A stretch of DNA of 64,000 nucleotides. Source: DATLZU01 sp035573855 (GTDB lineage: Bacteria; Nitrospirota; Nitrospiria; Nitrospirales; Nitrospiraceae). The position numbers and the translations under genes are program-made. This document shows positions 41,255 to 50,502 of the stretch, in pieces; position 1 is the first letter of the stretch, and every line of letters begins with the position of its first letter. Where the stretch lies: positions 1-64,000 of the forward strand of contig DATLZU010000006.1 of NCBI GenBank assembly GCA_035573855.1, in the 5' to 3' direction. The notes below the pieces were generated by a model, which ran no database searches, was not told the origin of the DNA, and was given only the letters and a program-made list of their open reading frames with translations.

Positions 41255-41911
41255 CTACTTCTGGGCGGCGGGAGCGGCTTGTGCGGGCTGATCCGAGATC
41301 GTAAACCGCATGGTGCCGACTTGATTGGCCGCGTGGAAGGGCTGTTGGCCGAGCGGGGTGACGTAAATTTTTACCAGGTAGTTGCCTTTGGGCCAGGCAC
41401 CGTCGGGCCGTTTCAATTCCAGATATCCATACCGCGAGTGACCCGGCACCTCCAAGGCATCCTTGCCGATCGGGGTCTCGGAAAGTTTTCCGCCTTCCTC
41501 CTCCAGGAACCACTGGGCGCTGAACTGCGCAGGGTCTTCGAGAGGCGCCACTTCAAACACGATATAAATGGCCGGGGTGTCCGGTGTAAATACGGTCGTA
41601 CCGGCCCCGATGGGCTTCAGCCGCGGGTCCTGCGTGTACCACCCCTTCCGACCAAAACTATCCCATTCCTCTTCAAACCCTTTGGCGAACTTGATCCACA
41701 CAAAAATAGACTGTGGAACGCCTTTCTTCTGGGTGTCGAACAAGGGAGAAGACGTCGGGTCCACTTCCGTTTCAGACTGCTCCTTGGGCGTCATCAACTC
41801 TCTGGCGTGACTTATCGAAGGGAAACCGATTCCCACGAACGAAACCAGGGCCAGGATGAGCATCGTCATCGTGACGGCAGGCGGAGTCGGGCCATGATCG
41901 CTAACGCTCAT
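41255..41911 (-). CDS. Exported protein of unknown function
   Basis: A 218-residue product with a signal-like hydrophobic segment (MTMLILALVSFVGIGFPSISHA). A beta-rich mature domain follows with IFVWIKFAKGFEEEWDSF, AIYIVFEVAPLEDPAQFSAQWF, YGYLELKRPDGAWPKGNYLVKIYV and VGTMRFTISDQ. The pattern resembles Ig-like or carbohydrate-binding modules, without an identified family. The ribosome binding site GAAAGGAGG precedes ATG 41911. Confidence 0.75.
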   Translation of the reverse strand: MSVSDHGPTPPAVTMTMLILALVSFVGIGFPSISHARELMTPKEQSETEVDPTSSPLFDTQKKGVPQSIFVWIKFAKGFEEEWDSFGRKGWYTQDPRLKPIGAGTTVFTPDTPAIYIVFEVAPLEDPAQFSAQWFLEEEGGKLSETPIGKDALEVPGHSRYGYLELKRPDGAWPKGNYLVKIYVTPLGQQPFHAANQVGTMRFTISDQPAQAAPAAQK

Positions 41912-41974
41912 GCCGCACCTCCTTTCCCGGATCAAACCGGGCAAACAATGGTGAGATGTTCCGTTCACCTTATC

Positions 41975-42003
41975 AGCCTACTGCATAGCCTCAGGCATTT
42001 CAA
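41975..42003 (-). promoter_or_regulatory. Possible promoter of the exported protein gene
   Basis: The minus strand has TTGAAA (41998-42003), a 17-bp spacer and TAGGCT (41975-41980). The -10 is weak. Confidence 0.35.
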
Positions 42004-42032
42004 TGGTTGGTCGGCTCTGAGGAGCGGTCTGC

Positions 42033-42038
42033 TATAAT
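42033..42038 (+). promoter_or_regulatory. -10 box upstream of the MFS gene
   Basis: A perfect TATAAT 60 bp before the MFS start; the best -35 (TTGGTC, 42007-42012) is 20 bp away. Confidence 0.4.
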
Positions 42039-42097
42039 GGCGCGGAGACCGCGTTCCGTACTTCGTCGCTTGCACCGAGACGGATTCATTTGACTTC

Positions 42098-43504
42098 GTG
42101 ACCTCATCGACATCTGGACAACCTGCCGAAGGGCTTTCCGGCACCGTCATGGATAAACCGGCCTCCTCGCACGAGCGCAACCGAAGGTACGGCATCCATG
42201 AAGGCGCCTTTCAAGCCGTCGCTCAAGGGTCAGGAGAGAACTACCTTTCGGCCTTCGCGCTCTTTTTGCACGCCACGCCTCTCCAGATCGGCATTCTGTC
42301 ATCGCTCCCCCAGCTTATCGGAACCTTGGCTCAGCTGCTTTCCGTGAAAGCGCTGAGCCGCGTTCCTCGAAAGCCGTTGATCCTGCTGGGAGCGGCGGGA
42401 CAGGCTGCTCTGTGGCTGCCGATCTTCTCCCTTCCGCTCCTCTTTCCCCGGGCAGCTCCCTGGCTGCTGATCGCCCTAGCGACCATCCATGTAGCAATGG
42501 GCCATTTTGCCATTCCCGCATGGAACAGTCTGATCACCGATTTCGTAGTCCCGAACGGCCGGGGCGTCTATTTCGCTCAGCGCGCGCGTTTCATGGCGAT
42601 CGCCAGCTTCTGCGCGTTGTTCGCAGCCGGGCTCCTCCTCGACGCCGGACGATCTTCAGAGGCTCCATGGATCGGGTTTGCGCTGATTTTTCTGGTGGCC
42701 GCGGTGGCGCGCAGCCTGTCCACCTACTGTCTGACCAAAATCGACGATCCGGTTGAGCCGACATCCCAGGAATCCAGCGGGTGCTTATTCGATTTTCTCG
42801 GACAATCGTCGAGCCGTGACTTCAGACGCTTCCTGCTGTTTTCCGGACTTATGCACGTGTGCGTCCTCATCGCCGGTCCGTTTTTCGTCATCTATTTGCT
42901 TCGCGACCTCCACTTCAATTACCTGCAATACGCCGCTTGGCTGGCGGCCGGCACGTTCGGGCAATTCATTGCGCTCACACACTGGGGCCGCATCAGCGAC
43001 CGATTCGGCAACAAGTGGGTGATCGAGGTGACTGGCTGGTCGGTGCCGTTTCTGCCGATGCTATATTTGCTCAGTACGAATCTGGCGTTTCTGTTGACCG
43101 TGAATTTCCTGGGCGGCGTGATCTGGGCGGGCATGACCCTTGGACTGCAGAACTATGTCTTCGACGCGGTTCCCTCCGAAAACAAAGCCAAAGGCGTCGC
43201 GGTGACCAATGCGATCAACGCGGCAGGATGGATCGTCGGGGCCCTGATCGGAAGCTGGCTGACGGTTGTGACGCCCTTAGCCGTCCCCGTCGCTTACTTG
43301 CCTTTGGAGGCTCATCCGGTCTCCAACCTTCCCATCGTCTTTCTCATTTCCGGCTTGCTCCGGCTGGTGGTGTCCGCAGGCTTGCTGGGCACCTTCCGCG
43401 AACCGCGAGCTGTCGAACCCGTTTCTCCCACTCGCCTGATTCGGGAACTGGCACGGACCACGTGGCTCGTTCAGCTCTTCAGCAGGAAACGTTCCCACGC
43501 CTGA
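42098..43504 (+). CDS. MFS transporter
   Basis: A 468-residue major facilitator with about eleven to twelve predicted helices. It has LQIGILSSLPQLIGTLAQLLS early and the conserved loop ISDRFGNKWVIEVTG between the two halves (an A-motif equivalent, D-R-F-G-N-K). The substrate is unknown. It resembles uncharacterised MFS proteins rather than the drug or sugar groups. The start is GTG 42098; ATG 42149 is an alternative, and neither has a strong ribosome binding site. Confidence 0.88.
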   Translation: MTSSTSGQPAEGLSGTVMDKPASSHERNRRYGIHEGAFQAVAQGSGENYLSAFALFLHATPLQIGILSSLPQLIGTLAQLLSVKALSRVPRKPLILLGAAGQAALWLPIFSLPLLFPRAAPWLLIALATIHVAMGHFAIPAWNSLITDFVVPNGRGVYFAQRARFMAIASFCALFAAGLLLDAGRSSEAPWIGFALIFLVAAVARSLSTYCLTKIDDPVEPTSQESSGCLFDFLGQSSSRDFRRFLLFSGLMHVCVLIAGPFFVIYLLRDLHFNYLQYAAWLAAGTFGQFIALTHWGRISDRFGNKWVIEVTGWSVPFLPMLYLLSTNLAFLLTVNFLGGVIWAGMTLGLQNYVFDAVPSENKAKGVAVTNAINAAGWIVGALIGSWLTVVTPLAVPVAYLPLEAHPVSNLPIVFLISGLLRLVVSAGLLGTFREPRAVEPVSPTRLIRELARTTWLVQLFSRKRSHA

Positions 43505-43532
43505 CGGCGGCCGGCTCTGCCGAACATGACGC

Positions 43533-43748
43533 CTATCGCGGCATCGCCTCACCGTTTCCAACTCGTATCTGTTCTTCCTGCTTCAGCTTTTCAAAGGCCC
43601 GATCGGCGTTGCCGCGAACCTGCTGAGGCGTCGGGTGCATGGACCCTTTCGGTTGCTCGCCCGCGCAGGCCGCCCACCACAGACACACGCCGAGCGATAG
43701 CCCCGTCGCCCCGATCTTCCGCACCCACCCTTGCGCGCCTCCTTTCAT
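43533..43748 (-). CDS. Small lipoprotein
   Basis: A 71-residue product with a signal and lipobox (LWWAAC), leaving a mature part of about 44 residues with a charged helix (ADRAFEKLKQEEQIRVG). It has a good ribosome binding site, GAAGGAGGATCG. It follows the lipoprotein gene at 43801 by 52 bp on the same strand and is probably cotranscribed. Confidence 0.7.
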   Translation of the reverse strand: MKGGAQGWVRKIGATGLSLGVCLWWAACAGEQPKGSMHPTPQQVRGNADRAFEKLKQEEQIRVGNGEAMPR

Positions 43749-43800
43749 AAGCGATCCTCCTTCGTTTATTGTGCATGCTGGAATGAGCCGACCGAGCCGC

Positions 43801-44445
43801 CTACTGAAACGCCAGCCGAAGATTCGCCACCGTTTCGGCTATACCCCGCTCCAACGCGGCTCGACCCAACCGCTGGAAATCCTGTGAATCGGCCGACGCT
43901 ACACTCCAACCATCCGACTGCTCCACCCGCGCCGTCACGACGTTGTGGAACACGACTTCGGCGCTCTCAACCCGGATGATCTTACTGGTCACCGTGTAGG
44001 GGGGCAGATCCTCATGATGTCTGGCCCAAAGCCGCTCTCTCAGCGTGGGGCCCTCGATGCGATAAATCAACACACTGTCCACGCCCAGCAACCGGCCAAG
44101 CCGGATGGCTGACTCTTCGGACACCGCTCCTCCTAATTGGAACCGTTGCTCGTCCAGCACCGTGGCGAGGTGGAACCGTTCGATGATCCTGAGAGACGGA
44201 CGTTGCGCTTTGAGCTGAAACGCCGCGCCCTCCAGGCGTATGTAGGCATCCATCAACTCACGATTGGACGTCTTCGGATACAAGACAGCCAGTCGCTGCA
44301 CATCGAGCGGGACAGTAAACGAAGGAGGCAAGAGCCTGTCGGTGGCGGAAACCGGAGCAGCCGGCGGCGTAGGCAAGTGGCATCCGATGAGCGCAGACAG
44401 GATCATTCCCGGAAACAAGCCTGCCAATGCGGGTGACCGAACCAC
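43801..44445 (-). CDS. CsgG-like lipoprotein
   Basis: A 214-residue lipoprotein (lipobox ALIGC). The mature part reads VQRLAVLYPKTSNRELMDAYIRLEGAAFQL, then RIIERFHLATVLDEQRFQLGG and EESAIRLGRLLGVDSVLIYRI. This is the pattern of CsgG/LpoB-type domains, in which a regulator or pore protein is built on a ferredoxin-like fold. The start is taken as GTG 44445; the long upstream open frame (to 44676) is Arg-rich and crosses the opposite promoter region. Confidence 0.72.
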   Translation of the reverse strand: MVRSPALAGLFPGMILSALIGCHLPTPPAAPVSATDRLLPPSFTVPLDVQRLAVLYPKTSNRELMDAYIRLEGAAFQLKAQRPSLRIIERFHLATVLDEQRFQLGGAVSEESAIRLGRLLGVDSVLIYRIEGPTLRERLWARHHEDLPPYTVTSKIIRVESAEVVFHNVVTARVEQSDGWSVASADSQDFQRLGRAALERGIAETVANLRLAFQ

Positions 44446-44632
44446 GGCGTGCGCCCTTTCGTGGATCAACCTTCCCAGCCCGCCACGACCGCAAGGGAGG
44501 ACGATATATATACATCTTACTCCCCTTCCGAACGGAAAGCCATTGTGCCTGGTACGACGCGCTCCGGAGCTACGCGCGAAGCCGGCACCCGGCGTCTCGA
44601 GCGTAGAACCAATGACCGAAGCGGCAGACCGA

Positions 44633-44661
44633 TTGACGGAATCGGAACACCGGGCTATTCT
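44633..44661 (+). promoter_or_regulatory. Sigma70-type promoter of the yqeY-like gene
   Basis: TTGACG (44633-44638), a 17-bp spacer and TATTCT (44656-44661), 62 bp before the GTG start at 44724. Confidence 0.55.
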
Positions 44662-44723
44662 GCTCTTGTCGACCACACCGGCGATTTCGGCGGATCGACA
44701 ATCAACAAGTCAACAGGAGCCCC

Positions 44724-45170
44724 GTGTCGCTTCACGATCGTCTCGGCGAAGACCTGAAACACACCATGAAGGCCAAGGATCAGCTCCGTATGGATGTCAT
44801 CCGCATGATCAAGGCAGCAGTCATGAACAAGGAACTGGAACTCAAGAAACATCTGGATGACGCGGAGATGACCCGCATCATGGCCTCATTGATCAAGCAA
44901 CGCAAAGAAGCCGTCGAACACTACGGCAAGGCCGGGCGGGAAGACTTGGCCGACAAGGAACTCAAGAAAATCGCGATCATCCAAAGTTATCTGCCACGCG
45001 CATTGACCGCGGAGGAGGTCACCCAAATCATCGATGCCGTCGTTCAAGAAACAGGCGCGACCTCGCTGAAAGACATGGGGATCGTCATGAAAACCCTCAT
45101 GGCTCGCTTGGCCGGCCAAGCCGTCGATGGAAAATTGATCAGCGACCTGGTCCGGTCGAGACTTCGCTAG
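44724..45170 (+). CDS. yqeY: GatB/YqeY domain protein
   Basis: A 148-residue protein equal to the stand-alone YqeY domain, related to the tail of GatB. Motifs are LHDRLGEDLKHTMKAKDQLRMDVIRMIKAA, RKEAVEHYGKAGREDLADKE, EIAIIQSYLP-like KIAIIQSYLPRALT, and SLKDMGIVMKTLMARLAGQAVDGKLIS. A tRNA-related role is assumed from the family. The start is GTG behind AGGAG; the stop is TAG. Confidence 0.95.
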   Translation: MSLHDRLGEDLKHTMKAKDQLRMDVIRMIKAAVMNKELELKKHLDDAEMTRIMASLIKQRKEAVEHYGKAGREDLADKELKKIAIIQSYLPRALTAEEVTQIIDAVVQETGATSLKDMGIVMKTLMARLAGQAVDGKLISDLVRSRLR

Positions 45171-45307
45171 CCCTGCTATACTTTCTGAAACTCGATCGAG
45201 TTCGGGCGATTCGGAGACCCGAACGCCCCGTGCGCCGTTCACCGTGCCCAGCGCCGCTCCACCGGCGTCTTCGGATTTCCCGGTCACGTTCAGAGAGCCG
45301 TGTACGC

Positions 45308-45946
45308 ATGAGCATTCTGATCGTGGATGATTCCCAGGACCAACGTCTGTTGCTTCAGACCCTCCTCCACCAGGCCGGCTATCTCGACGTGGTGACGGCC
45401 GAATCGGCCGCGGTGGCGCTGGCGAGATTGTCCGAGCTGTCCGAACCGCAATCTCCGGCCATCGATTTGATTCTGATGGACTATCTCATGCCGGAGATCG
45501 ACGGCGTGGCCGCCTGCCGTCTGATCAAATCCCGACCGCACCTGCGGGATATCCCGATTATCATGGTGACCGCCAAGAACGATCCGTCGAACCTCAAAGA
45601 GGCCTTCGATGCGGGCGCGACTGATTACATCAACAAACCGGTTAACCGCGTCGAGCTGCAGGCCAGGGTCTCATCGGCGCTCGCCCTGAAGCGCGAGATG
45701 GACTGCCGGAAGGCCAAGGAACAGGAACTCCGCGCCAGCAATGAAGAGTTGCAACGGGCGCTCCGGGAGGTGAAAACTCTGCGCGGCCTGATCCCGATCT
45801 GCGCGTCGTGCAAGAAAATCCGAAACGACCTCGGGGCATGGCAGCAATTGGAAGAATACCTGCGGGAACATTCGGAGGCGGAGTTTAGTCACGGGCTCTG
45901 CGCACCCTGCATCAAGAAGCTTTATCCTGGTGTTTATGAGCACTAA
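45308..45946 (+). CDS. Response regulator with a C-terminal Cys/His tail
   Basis: A 212-residue protein with a receiver domain (ILIVDDSQDQRLLLQTLL; phosphoacceptor in IDLILMDYLMPEIDG; conserved Lys in DYINKPV) and a short coiled coil. The C-terminal motif is ICASCKKIRNDLGAWQQLEEY, EHSEAEFSHGLCAPCIKKLYP. Cys165, Cys168, Cys198, Cys201 and His195 could bind zinc or form a redox switch. The tail is known on many sensor proteins but its function is not. It has no DNA-binding domain. It is the first gene of the signalling island; TATACT at 45177-45182 may be its -10 box. Confidence 0.88.
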   Translation: MSILIVDDSQDQRLLLQTLLHQAGYLDVVTAESAAVALARLSELSEPQSPAIDLILMDYLMPEIDGVAACRLIKSRPHLRDIPIIMVTAKNDPSNLKEAFDAGATDYINKPVNRVELQARVSSALALKREMDCRKAKEQELRASNEELQRALREVKTLRGLIPICASCKKIRNDLGAWQQLEEYLREHSEAEFSHGLCAPCIKKLYPGVYEH

Positions 45947-46009
45947 CTGCTACCATCCGGCTCGGTGGACGTGCCTACGTAAGACGACCTCGCGAAACAG
46001 GGTGCCTCG

Positions 46010-47014
46010 ATGGGCATTTTAATCGTTGACGATTCCCAGGACGACCGTCTTCTCCTGCAGTCGATCCTGAGCGCAGCCGGTTATGAAGACATCATCGTAG
46101 CCGATTCGGCCGCCGCAGCCTTCCGCCACCTCGGCTTGGACGGCGGGAGGCAGACCCTCGCCCGCGTCGATCTAATTCTGATGGATATCATGATGCCGCA
46201 GATGAACGGCATCGAGGCATGCCGCCAAATCAAGGCCGTCGAACGGCTGCGCGACATTCCCATCATCATGGTGACGGTCAAGACCGATCCGGTCGACCTC
46301 CAGTTGGCGTTCGCAGCCGGCGCAATGGATTACATCGGCAAGCCGATCAACAAGGTCGAACTCCTCACGCGCGTGCGGTCCGTCCTGCGGCTGGTCCATG
46401 AGATCGACCGCCGCCGCGCCAGGGAACAGGAATTGCTCGAAGTGATGCGCCAACTCCAGGAGGCCAACCAGATGCTGCTGCGCCTTTCCTGCCTGGACGG
46501 CCTCACCGGCATCACCAACCGGCGCCAGTTCGACGATTTTTTGGATCAGGAATGGCGGCGCGCTGTCCGCGACGCGACCCCGCTCTCTCTGATCATGCTC
46601 GATATCGATCGATTCAAATATTACAACGACAGCAATGGCCACCAGGCCGGAGATGAATGCTTGAAGCAGATTGCTAGCGTCATCTCCAGCGCGGTCAACC
46701 GGCCAGGTGACCTGGTCGCCCGCTACGGCGGAGACGAATTCGTCGTTGTGCTCCCGGGTACCAATGCGGACGGAGCGGCCCAGGTGGCTGAAACGCTGCG
46801 GCGGAAGGTGGAAACGGCGGGGATTTCTCATTCGACCGGAGAGCAGGTCACCATCAGTCTGGGCGTCGCGAGCGCGATCCCCACTCGTGCGGCATCGCCG
46901 ACCGACCTGATCAGAGCAGCCGACCAAGCGTTGTATCAGGCCAAGCAGGAAGGCCGGAACCGCACCAAACAGGCAAGCCTTTTCTCGCTGGTCGAGGACT
47001 CGCACAAAGACTGA
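46010..47014 (+). CDS. REC-GGDEF diguanylate cyclase response regulator
   Basis: A 334-residue PleD/WspR-like protein. The receiver is very similar to the neighbouring regulator (ILIVDDSQDDRLLLQSIL, DLILMDIMMPQMNG, DYIGKPINKVELL), a coiled linker follows, and then a GGDEF domain with DGLTGITNRRQFDDFL and the intact signature YGGDEFVVVLPGT. It makes cyclic di-GMP when phosphorylated. No RxxD inhibitory site is evident just before the signature. The receiver similarity to the gene at 45308 suggests duplication. Confidence 0.94.
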   Translation: MGILIVDDSQDDRLLLQSILSAAGYEDIIVADSAAAAFRHLGLDGGRQTLARVDLILMDIMMPQMNGIEACRQIKAVERLRDIPIIMVTVKTDPVDLQLAFAAGAMDYIGKPINKVELLTRVRSVLRLVHEIDRRRAREQELLEVMRQLQEANQMLLRLSCLDGLTGITNRRQFDDFLDQEWRRAVRDATPLSLIMLDIDRFKYYNDSNGHQAGDECLKQIASVISSAVNRPGDLVARYGGDEFVVVLPGTNADGAAQVAETLRRKVETAGISHSTGEQVTISLGVASAIPTRAASPTDLIRAADQALYQAKQEGRNRTKQASLFSLVEDSHKD

Positions 47015-47262
47015 CCTGACAGAAACCGGAGCCATCAGGTTTGTGCCGATCACGACTTTCTGCCGCTTCTCACCTCCCGCTGCGACGATACCCCCTCGCC
47101 TCTTCCCGACGGCTGGCGCGGCTTTGAAGACATGAGGCGGGCGGCGTCCTGCGCGGTGCGGTTGCCCCCTGAGCGAGGTCCCGGGGAAACACGCTTAAGC
47201 CGGAACGGGCCATGGGAAGACACCGCTCGGCTGATAGGAACGAGAACCCCGAAATCGGAACG

Positions 47263-50200
47263 ATGGCCAGAAAAGTCATCTCCGCCCGCTCTAAACGAAC
47301 AGTGACACGCGCGACGCGCTCCGATCGTCTCAGAGAAGCGTTGCGACTCGAACGGGCCGCCCGCAAGCGAGCCGAAGAAGCCTTGCGCAGGATATCGGCC
47401 AAATTCGCCTCGCTCGTCCGGGCACGCCCGCCGGAGCCGAATCGGTCCGGTGCGACGCCGGACCGGGAACGTCACAAGCGATCGCGAAAGAAGAACGAAC
47501 CGAGCGCCTCCGAGAAAGAATGGAGGGCGCGCGTGCAACGAGCGGTGGTGGAAGGAACCGCTTCCGTGACAGGGAGCGAGTTTTTGGCCGCGCTCGTCCG
47601 GCATCTCGCGCGCGCGCTCGGCGTGAAATACGTGTTTGTGACGGAACTGGTGGGCGGCGACTCGTCATGCATGCGTATCCTGGCTTCCTGGATGGGAAAC
47701 AAGCCGGGTTCGCCCGACGAATACGATACGACCGGAACCCCCTGCAAGAACGTGGTCAAACACGGCAAGGCCTATTATCGACATTCGGTGCAAGAGTTGT
47801 TTCCCAACGACAAGTTCCTGGCCGATCTCGGAGCGGTCAGCTATCTGGGAATCGCAATGCTTGACCGGTCCGGCCATACGATCGGGCACCTCTGCATCAT
47901 GGACGACAAGCCCCTCAACGGCGGACGCCGCATCACCCCGATCCTGAAGGTCTTGGCTTCCCGAGCCGCGGCAGAAATCGAACGGATGCGGAGCGAGGAG
48001 AATCTGCATCTCTACCGGGAAATCATCACGCACGCGGAAGATGCGATCGCGATTCTCAACCTGCAAGGGCGCTTTACGTACCAGAACGCTGCGCATGCCG
48101 CATTGACCGGCTACGCCGACCGCGAATTGGTCGGCAAGACCCCCGAGGTCATCCTGGGGTCGGACACCTTTGCCGCCATCCTGCGGCGATTGGAGACGGC
48201 GGGAGGTTACCGCGGCGAAGTCAACGGGTGCACGAAAGACGGAACCGAGAAAACCTTTGAGGTATCGCTGTTCGCCATCCGGAACCCCGCCGGTTCGCCG
48301 GTCTGCTACGTCGAAATAGCCCGCGACATCTCAGAGCGCAAACGATCCGAACTGATCGAGCAACGACGGGCGGGCAGCTTGCAGCGATACCAACACGCGC
48401 TCCTCGAGTTGGCCAAGAGCGAGGCCGTCAGCGGCGGGGACCTCGCGCAGGCCTTTCAGGCCGTGACCAAGACCGGATGCCGGGCATTGGAAGTCGAGCG
48501 GTCCGGCATCTGGCTGTACAACGAGGACCGCTCGATCATCCGGCTGTGCGATCTCTACGAGCTGTCCTGCGATCGCCATTCCTCCGGCGCAACCCTGTCC
48601 GCCCGCGAGTATCCGGCATATTTTTCGGCGTTGGACCACGAAGACCGAGCCCTCGCCGCCCACGACGCGCACCGGGACCCCCGGACCCAGGAATTCGCCC
48701 AATCCTACCTGCAACCGCTCGGCATCGGCGCCATGCTGGACGCGCCGATCCGCCGAAAGGGGCAGGTCGTCGGAGTGCTCTGCCATGAACATGTCGGCGG
48801 CCCCCGCCAGTGGACCGCGGAAGAAGAACAGTTCGCCAGTTCCCTGGCGACCATCGTCGCCCTTGCCATGGAGGCGAGCGAGCGGCGGGAAGCGGAACAG
48901 GCGTTGCGAATCGCCAAGGAAACCGCCGAGGTGGCGAATCGGGCCAAGAGCGAGTTTTTGGCCAGCATGAGCCATGAGATCAGGACCCCGATGAATGCCA
49001 TCATCGGCATGGCCGATTTGCTGTGGGAAACGGAGTTGAGCCCGGATCAACGAAAATTCGTCCGCATTTTCAGGCGGGCCGGCGGCAATCTCCTGTCGCT
49101 CATCAATGACATCCTCGATCTCTCGAAGATCGAGGCCGGACATCTTGAACTGGAGATGATCGAGTTCGACCTTGTCGAGCTGATCGATAAAGTCCTCGAG
49201 ATTCTAGCGATGCGCGCCAACGAGAAAGGGTTGGAACTCGCCTGCCACGTCGCCTCCGACGTACCCACTCACCTGCTCGGCGATCCGAATCGTCTGCATC
49301 AGATCCTCGTCAACCTGATCGGCAACGCCATCAAGTTTACGGATCGCGGCTCCGTCGTCGTCCGCGTTCTCAATGACCCGGACAGCAACCAACCCGGCAC
49401 CATTCGTTTCTCCGTCACCGACACCGGCATCGGCATCCCGAAGGACAAACTCGAGGCCATCTTTGAAAGTTTTACCCAAGCCCATGCATCCACCGCGCGC
49501 AAGTACGGGGGGACCGGATTGGGCCTTTTCATCTCCAGGCATTTGGCCGAACGGATGGGCGGGAAAATCTGGGCCGAGAGCACCGAGGGCCAAGGCAGCA
49601 CGTTCCATTGCGTGGTCCGGCTCTCCATTCCACCGCAGCCGCCGAGACCCAAACCGCCCCTCACCCACGATCTGGCCGGTCTCCGAACACTGGTGGTCGA
49701 CGACCATCCAACCAATCTGCTGATCCTGCGCGAAACCCTGACGGCGTGGGGCGCCGTCGTGACGGAAGCTGGGAACGGGCAGCAGGCCTTGACCGAACTC
49801 CAGCGGGCCGCGGACGCCGGCAGGCCGTACCAGCTCCTGTTGCTGGACTGCCGGATGCCCGACATGAACGGATTCGAGGTCGTCGAACGAGTCAAAAACA
49901 TGCCACCGCTCCAAGGCTTGACGACCATCATGTTGACCTCCGATCGGTGGGCCGACGATATCGCACGCACGTACGAACTGGAACTCGGCGGCTATTTGGT
50001 GAAACCGATCCGGCGGTCGGACCTGCTGCAAATCATCAGCATCGCGCTCGGCCGAACTAAAGGTCTGTCGCCCGCGCCTCCCGACCCGCCTCCCGCCGCA
50101 CCTGCAAGCCCCGCCGACTCGCTGCGCATCCTGCTCGTCGAAGATTCGCCTGACAACCAGCTTCTGATTCAATCCTACTTGAAGTCCACCCCGCACACGC

Positions 50201-50502
50201 TGGATGTGGCGGAGAACGGGCAAATCGGAGTCGATCTATTCAAGGCGGGTCGCTACGACCTGGTGTTGATGGACATGCAGATGCCCGTGCTGGACGGCTA
50301 TGCCGCCACCCGCGCGATCCGCCGGTGGGAACGGGATCAGCGCCTTCCCGGGACGCCGATCGTCGCGCTCACGGCGTTGGCGCTCAAAGAGGAAGCGGTG
50401 AAAATCTTCGAGGCGGGCTGCACCGCGCACATGACCAAACCGATCAAAAAAGCGACGCTGCTCAACATGCTGGCGACGTACAAAGGACGCAACGCAACAT
50501 GA
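47263..50502 (+). CDS. Hybrid histidine kinase (GAF-PAS-GAF-HisKA-HATPase-REC-REC)
   Basis: A 1079-residue soluble hybrid kinase without membrane segments. Domains in order: a basic coiled N-terminus; GAF (about residues 95-240, with GTPCKNVVKHGKAYY); PAS (about 250-370, with GRFTYQNAAHAALTGY); GAF (about 385-550); HisKA with His571 in SMSHEIRTPMNAIIGMADLL; HATPase_c with N box LHQILVNLIGNAIKFTD and GGTGLGLFIS; and two receivers (LRTLVVDDHPTN; LRILLVEDSPDN). Both receivers keep the acceptor Asp and Lys. The 4-bp overlap with the HPt gene shows coupling. ATG 47212 is an alternative start. Confidence 0.94.
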   Translation: MARKVISARSKRTVTRATRSDRLREALRLERAARKRAEEALRRISAKFASLVRARPPEPNRSGATPDRERHKRSRKKNEPSASEKEWRARVQRAVVEGTASVTGSEFLAALVRHLARALGVKYVFVTELVGGDSSCMRILASWMGNKPGSPDEYDTTGTPCKNVVKHGKAYYRHSVQELFPNDKFLADLGAVSYLGIAMLDRSGHTIGHLCIMDDKPLNGGRRITPILKVLASRAAAEIERMRSEENLHLYREIITHAEDAIAILNLQGRFTYQNAAHAALTGYADRELVGKTPEVILGSDTFAAILRRLETAGGYRGEVNGCTKDGTEKTFEVSLFAIRNPAGSPVCYVEIARDISERKRSELIEQRRAGSLQRYQHALLELAKSEAVSGGDLAQAFQAVTKTGCRALEVERSGIWLYNEDRSIIRLCDLYELSCDRHSSGATLSAREYPAYFSALDHEDRALAAHDAHRDPRTQEFAQSYLQPLGIGAMLDAPIRRKGQVVGVLCHEHVGGPRQWTAEEEQFASSLATIVALAMEASERREAEQALRIAKETAEVANRAKSEFLASMSHEIRTPMNAIIGMADLLWETELSPDQRKFVRIFRRAGGNLLSLINDILDLSKIEAGHLELEMIEFDLVELIDKVLEILAMRANEKGLELACHVASDVPTHLLGDPNRLHQILVNLIGNAIKFTDRGSVVVRVLNDPDSNQPGTIRFSVTDTGIGIPKDKLEAIFESFTQAHASTARKYGGTGLGLFISRHLAERMGGKIWAESTEGQGSTFHCVVRLSIPPQPPRPKPPLTHDLAGLRTLVVDDHPTNLLILRETLTAWGAVVTEAGNGQQALTELQRAADAGRPYQLLLLDCRMPDMNGFEVVERVKNMPPLQGLTTIMLTSDRWADDIARTYELELGGYLVKPIRRSDLLQIISIALGRTKGLSPAPPDPPPAAPASPADSLRILLVEDSPDNQLLIQSYLKSTPHTLDVAENGQIGVDLFKAGRYDLVLMDMQMPVLDGYAATRAIRRWERDQRLPGTPIVALTALALKEEAVKIFEAGCTAHMTKPIKKATLLNMLATYKGRNAT

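Noticed and set aside
44446..44676. N-terminal extension of the CsgG-like lipoprotein
   Set aside because: The extension is Arg/Gly-rich, lacks signal features and would place the lipobox far inside the protein.
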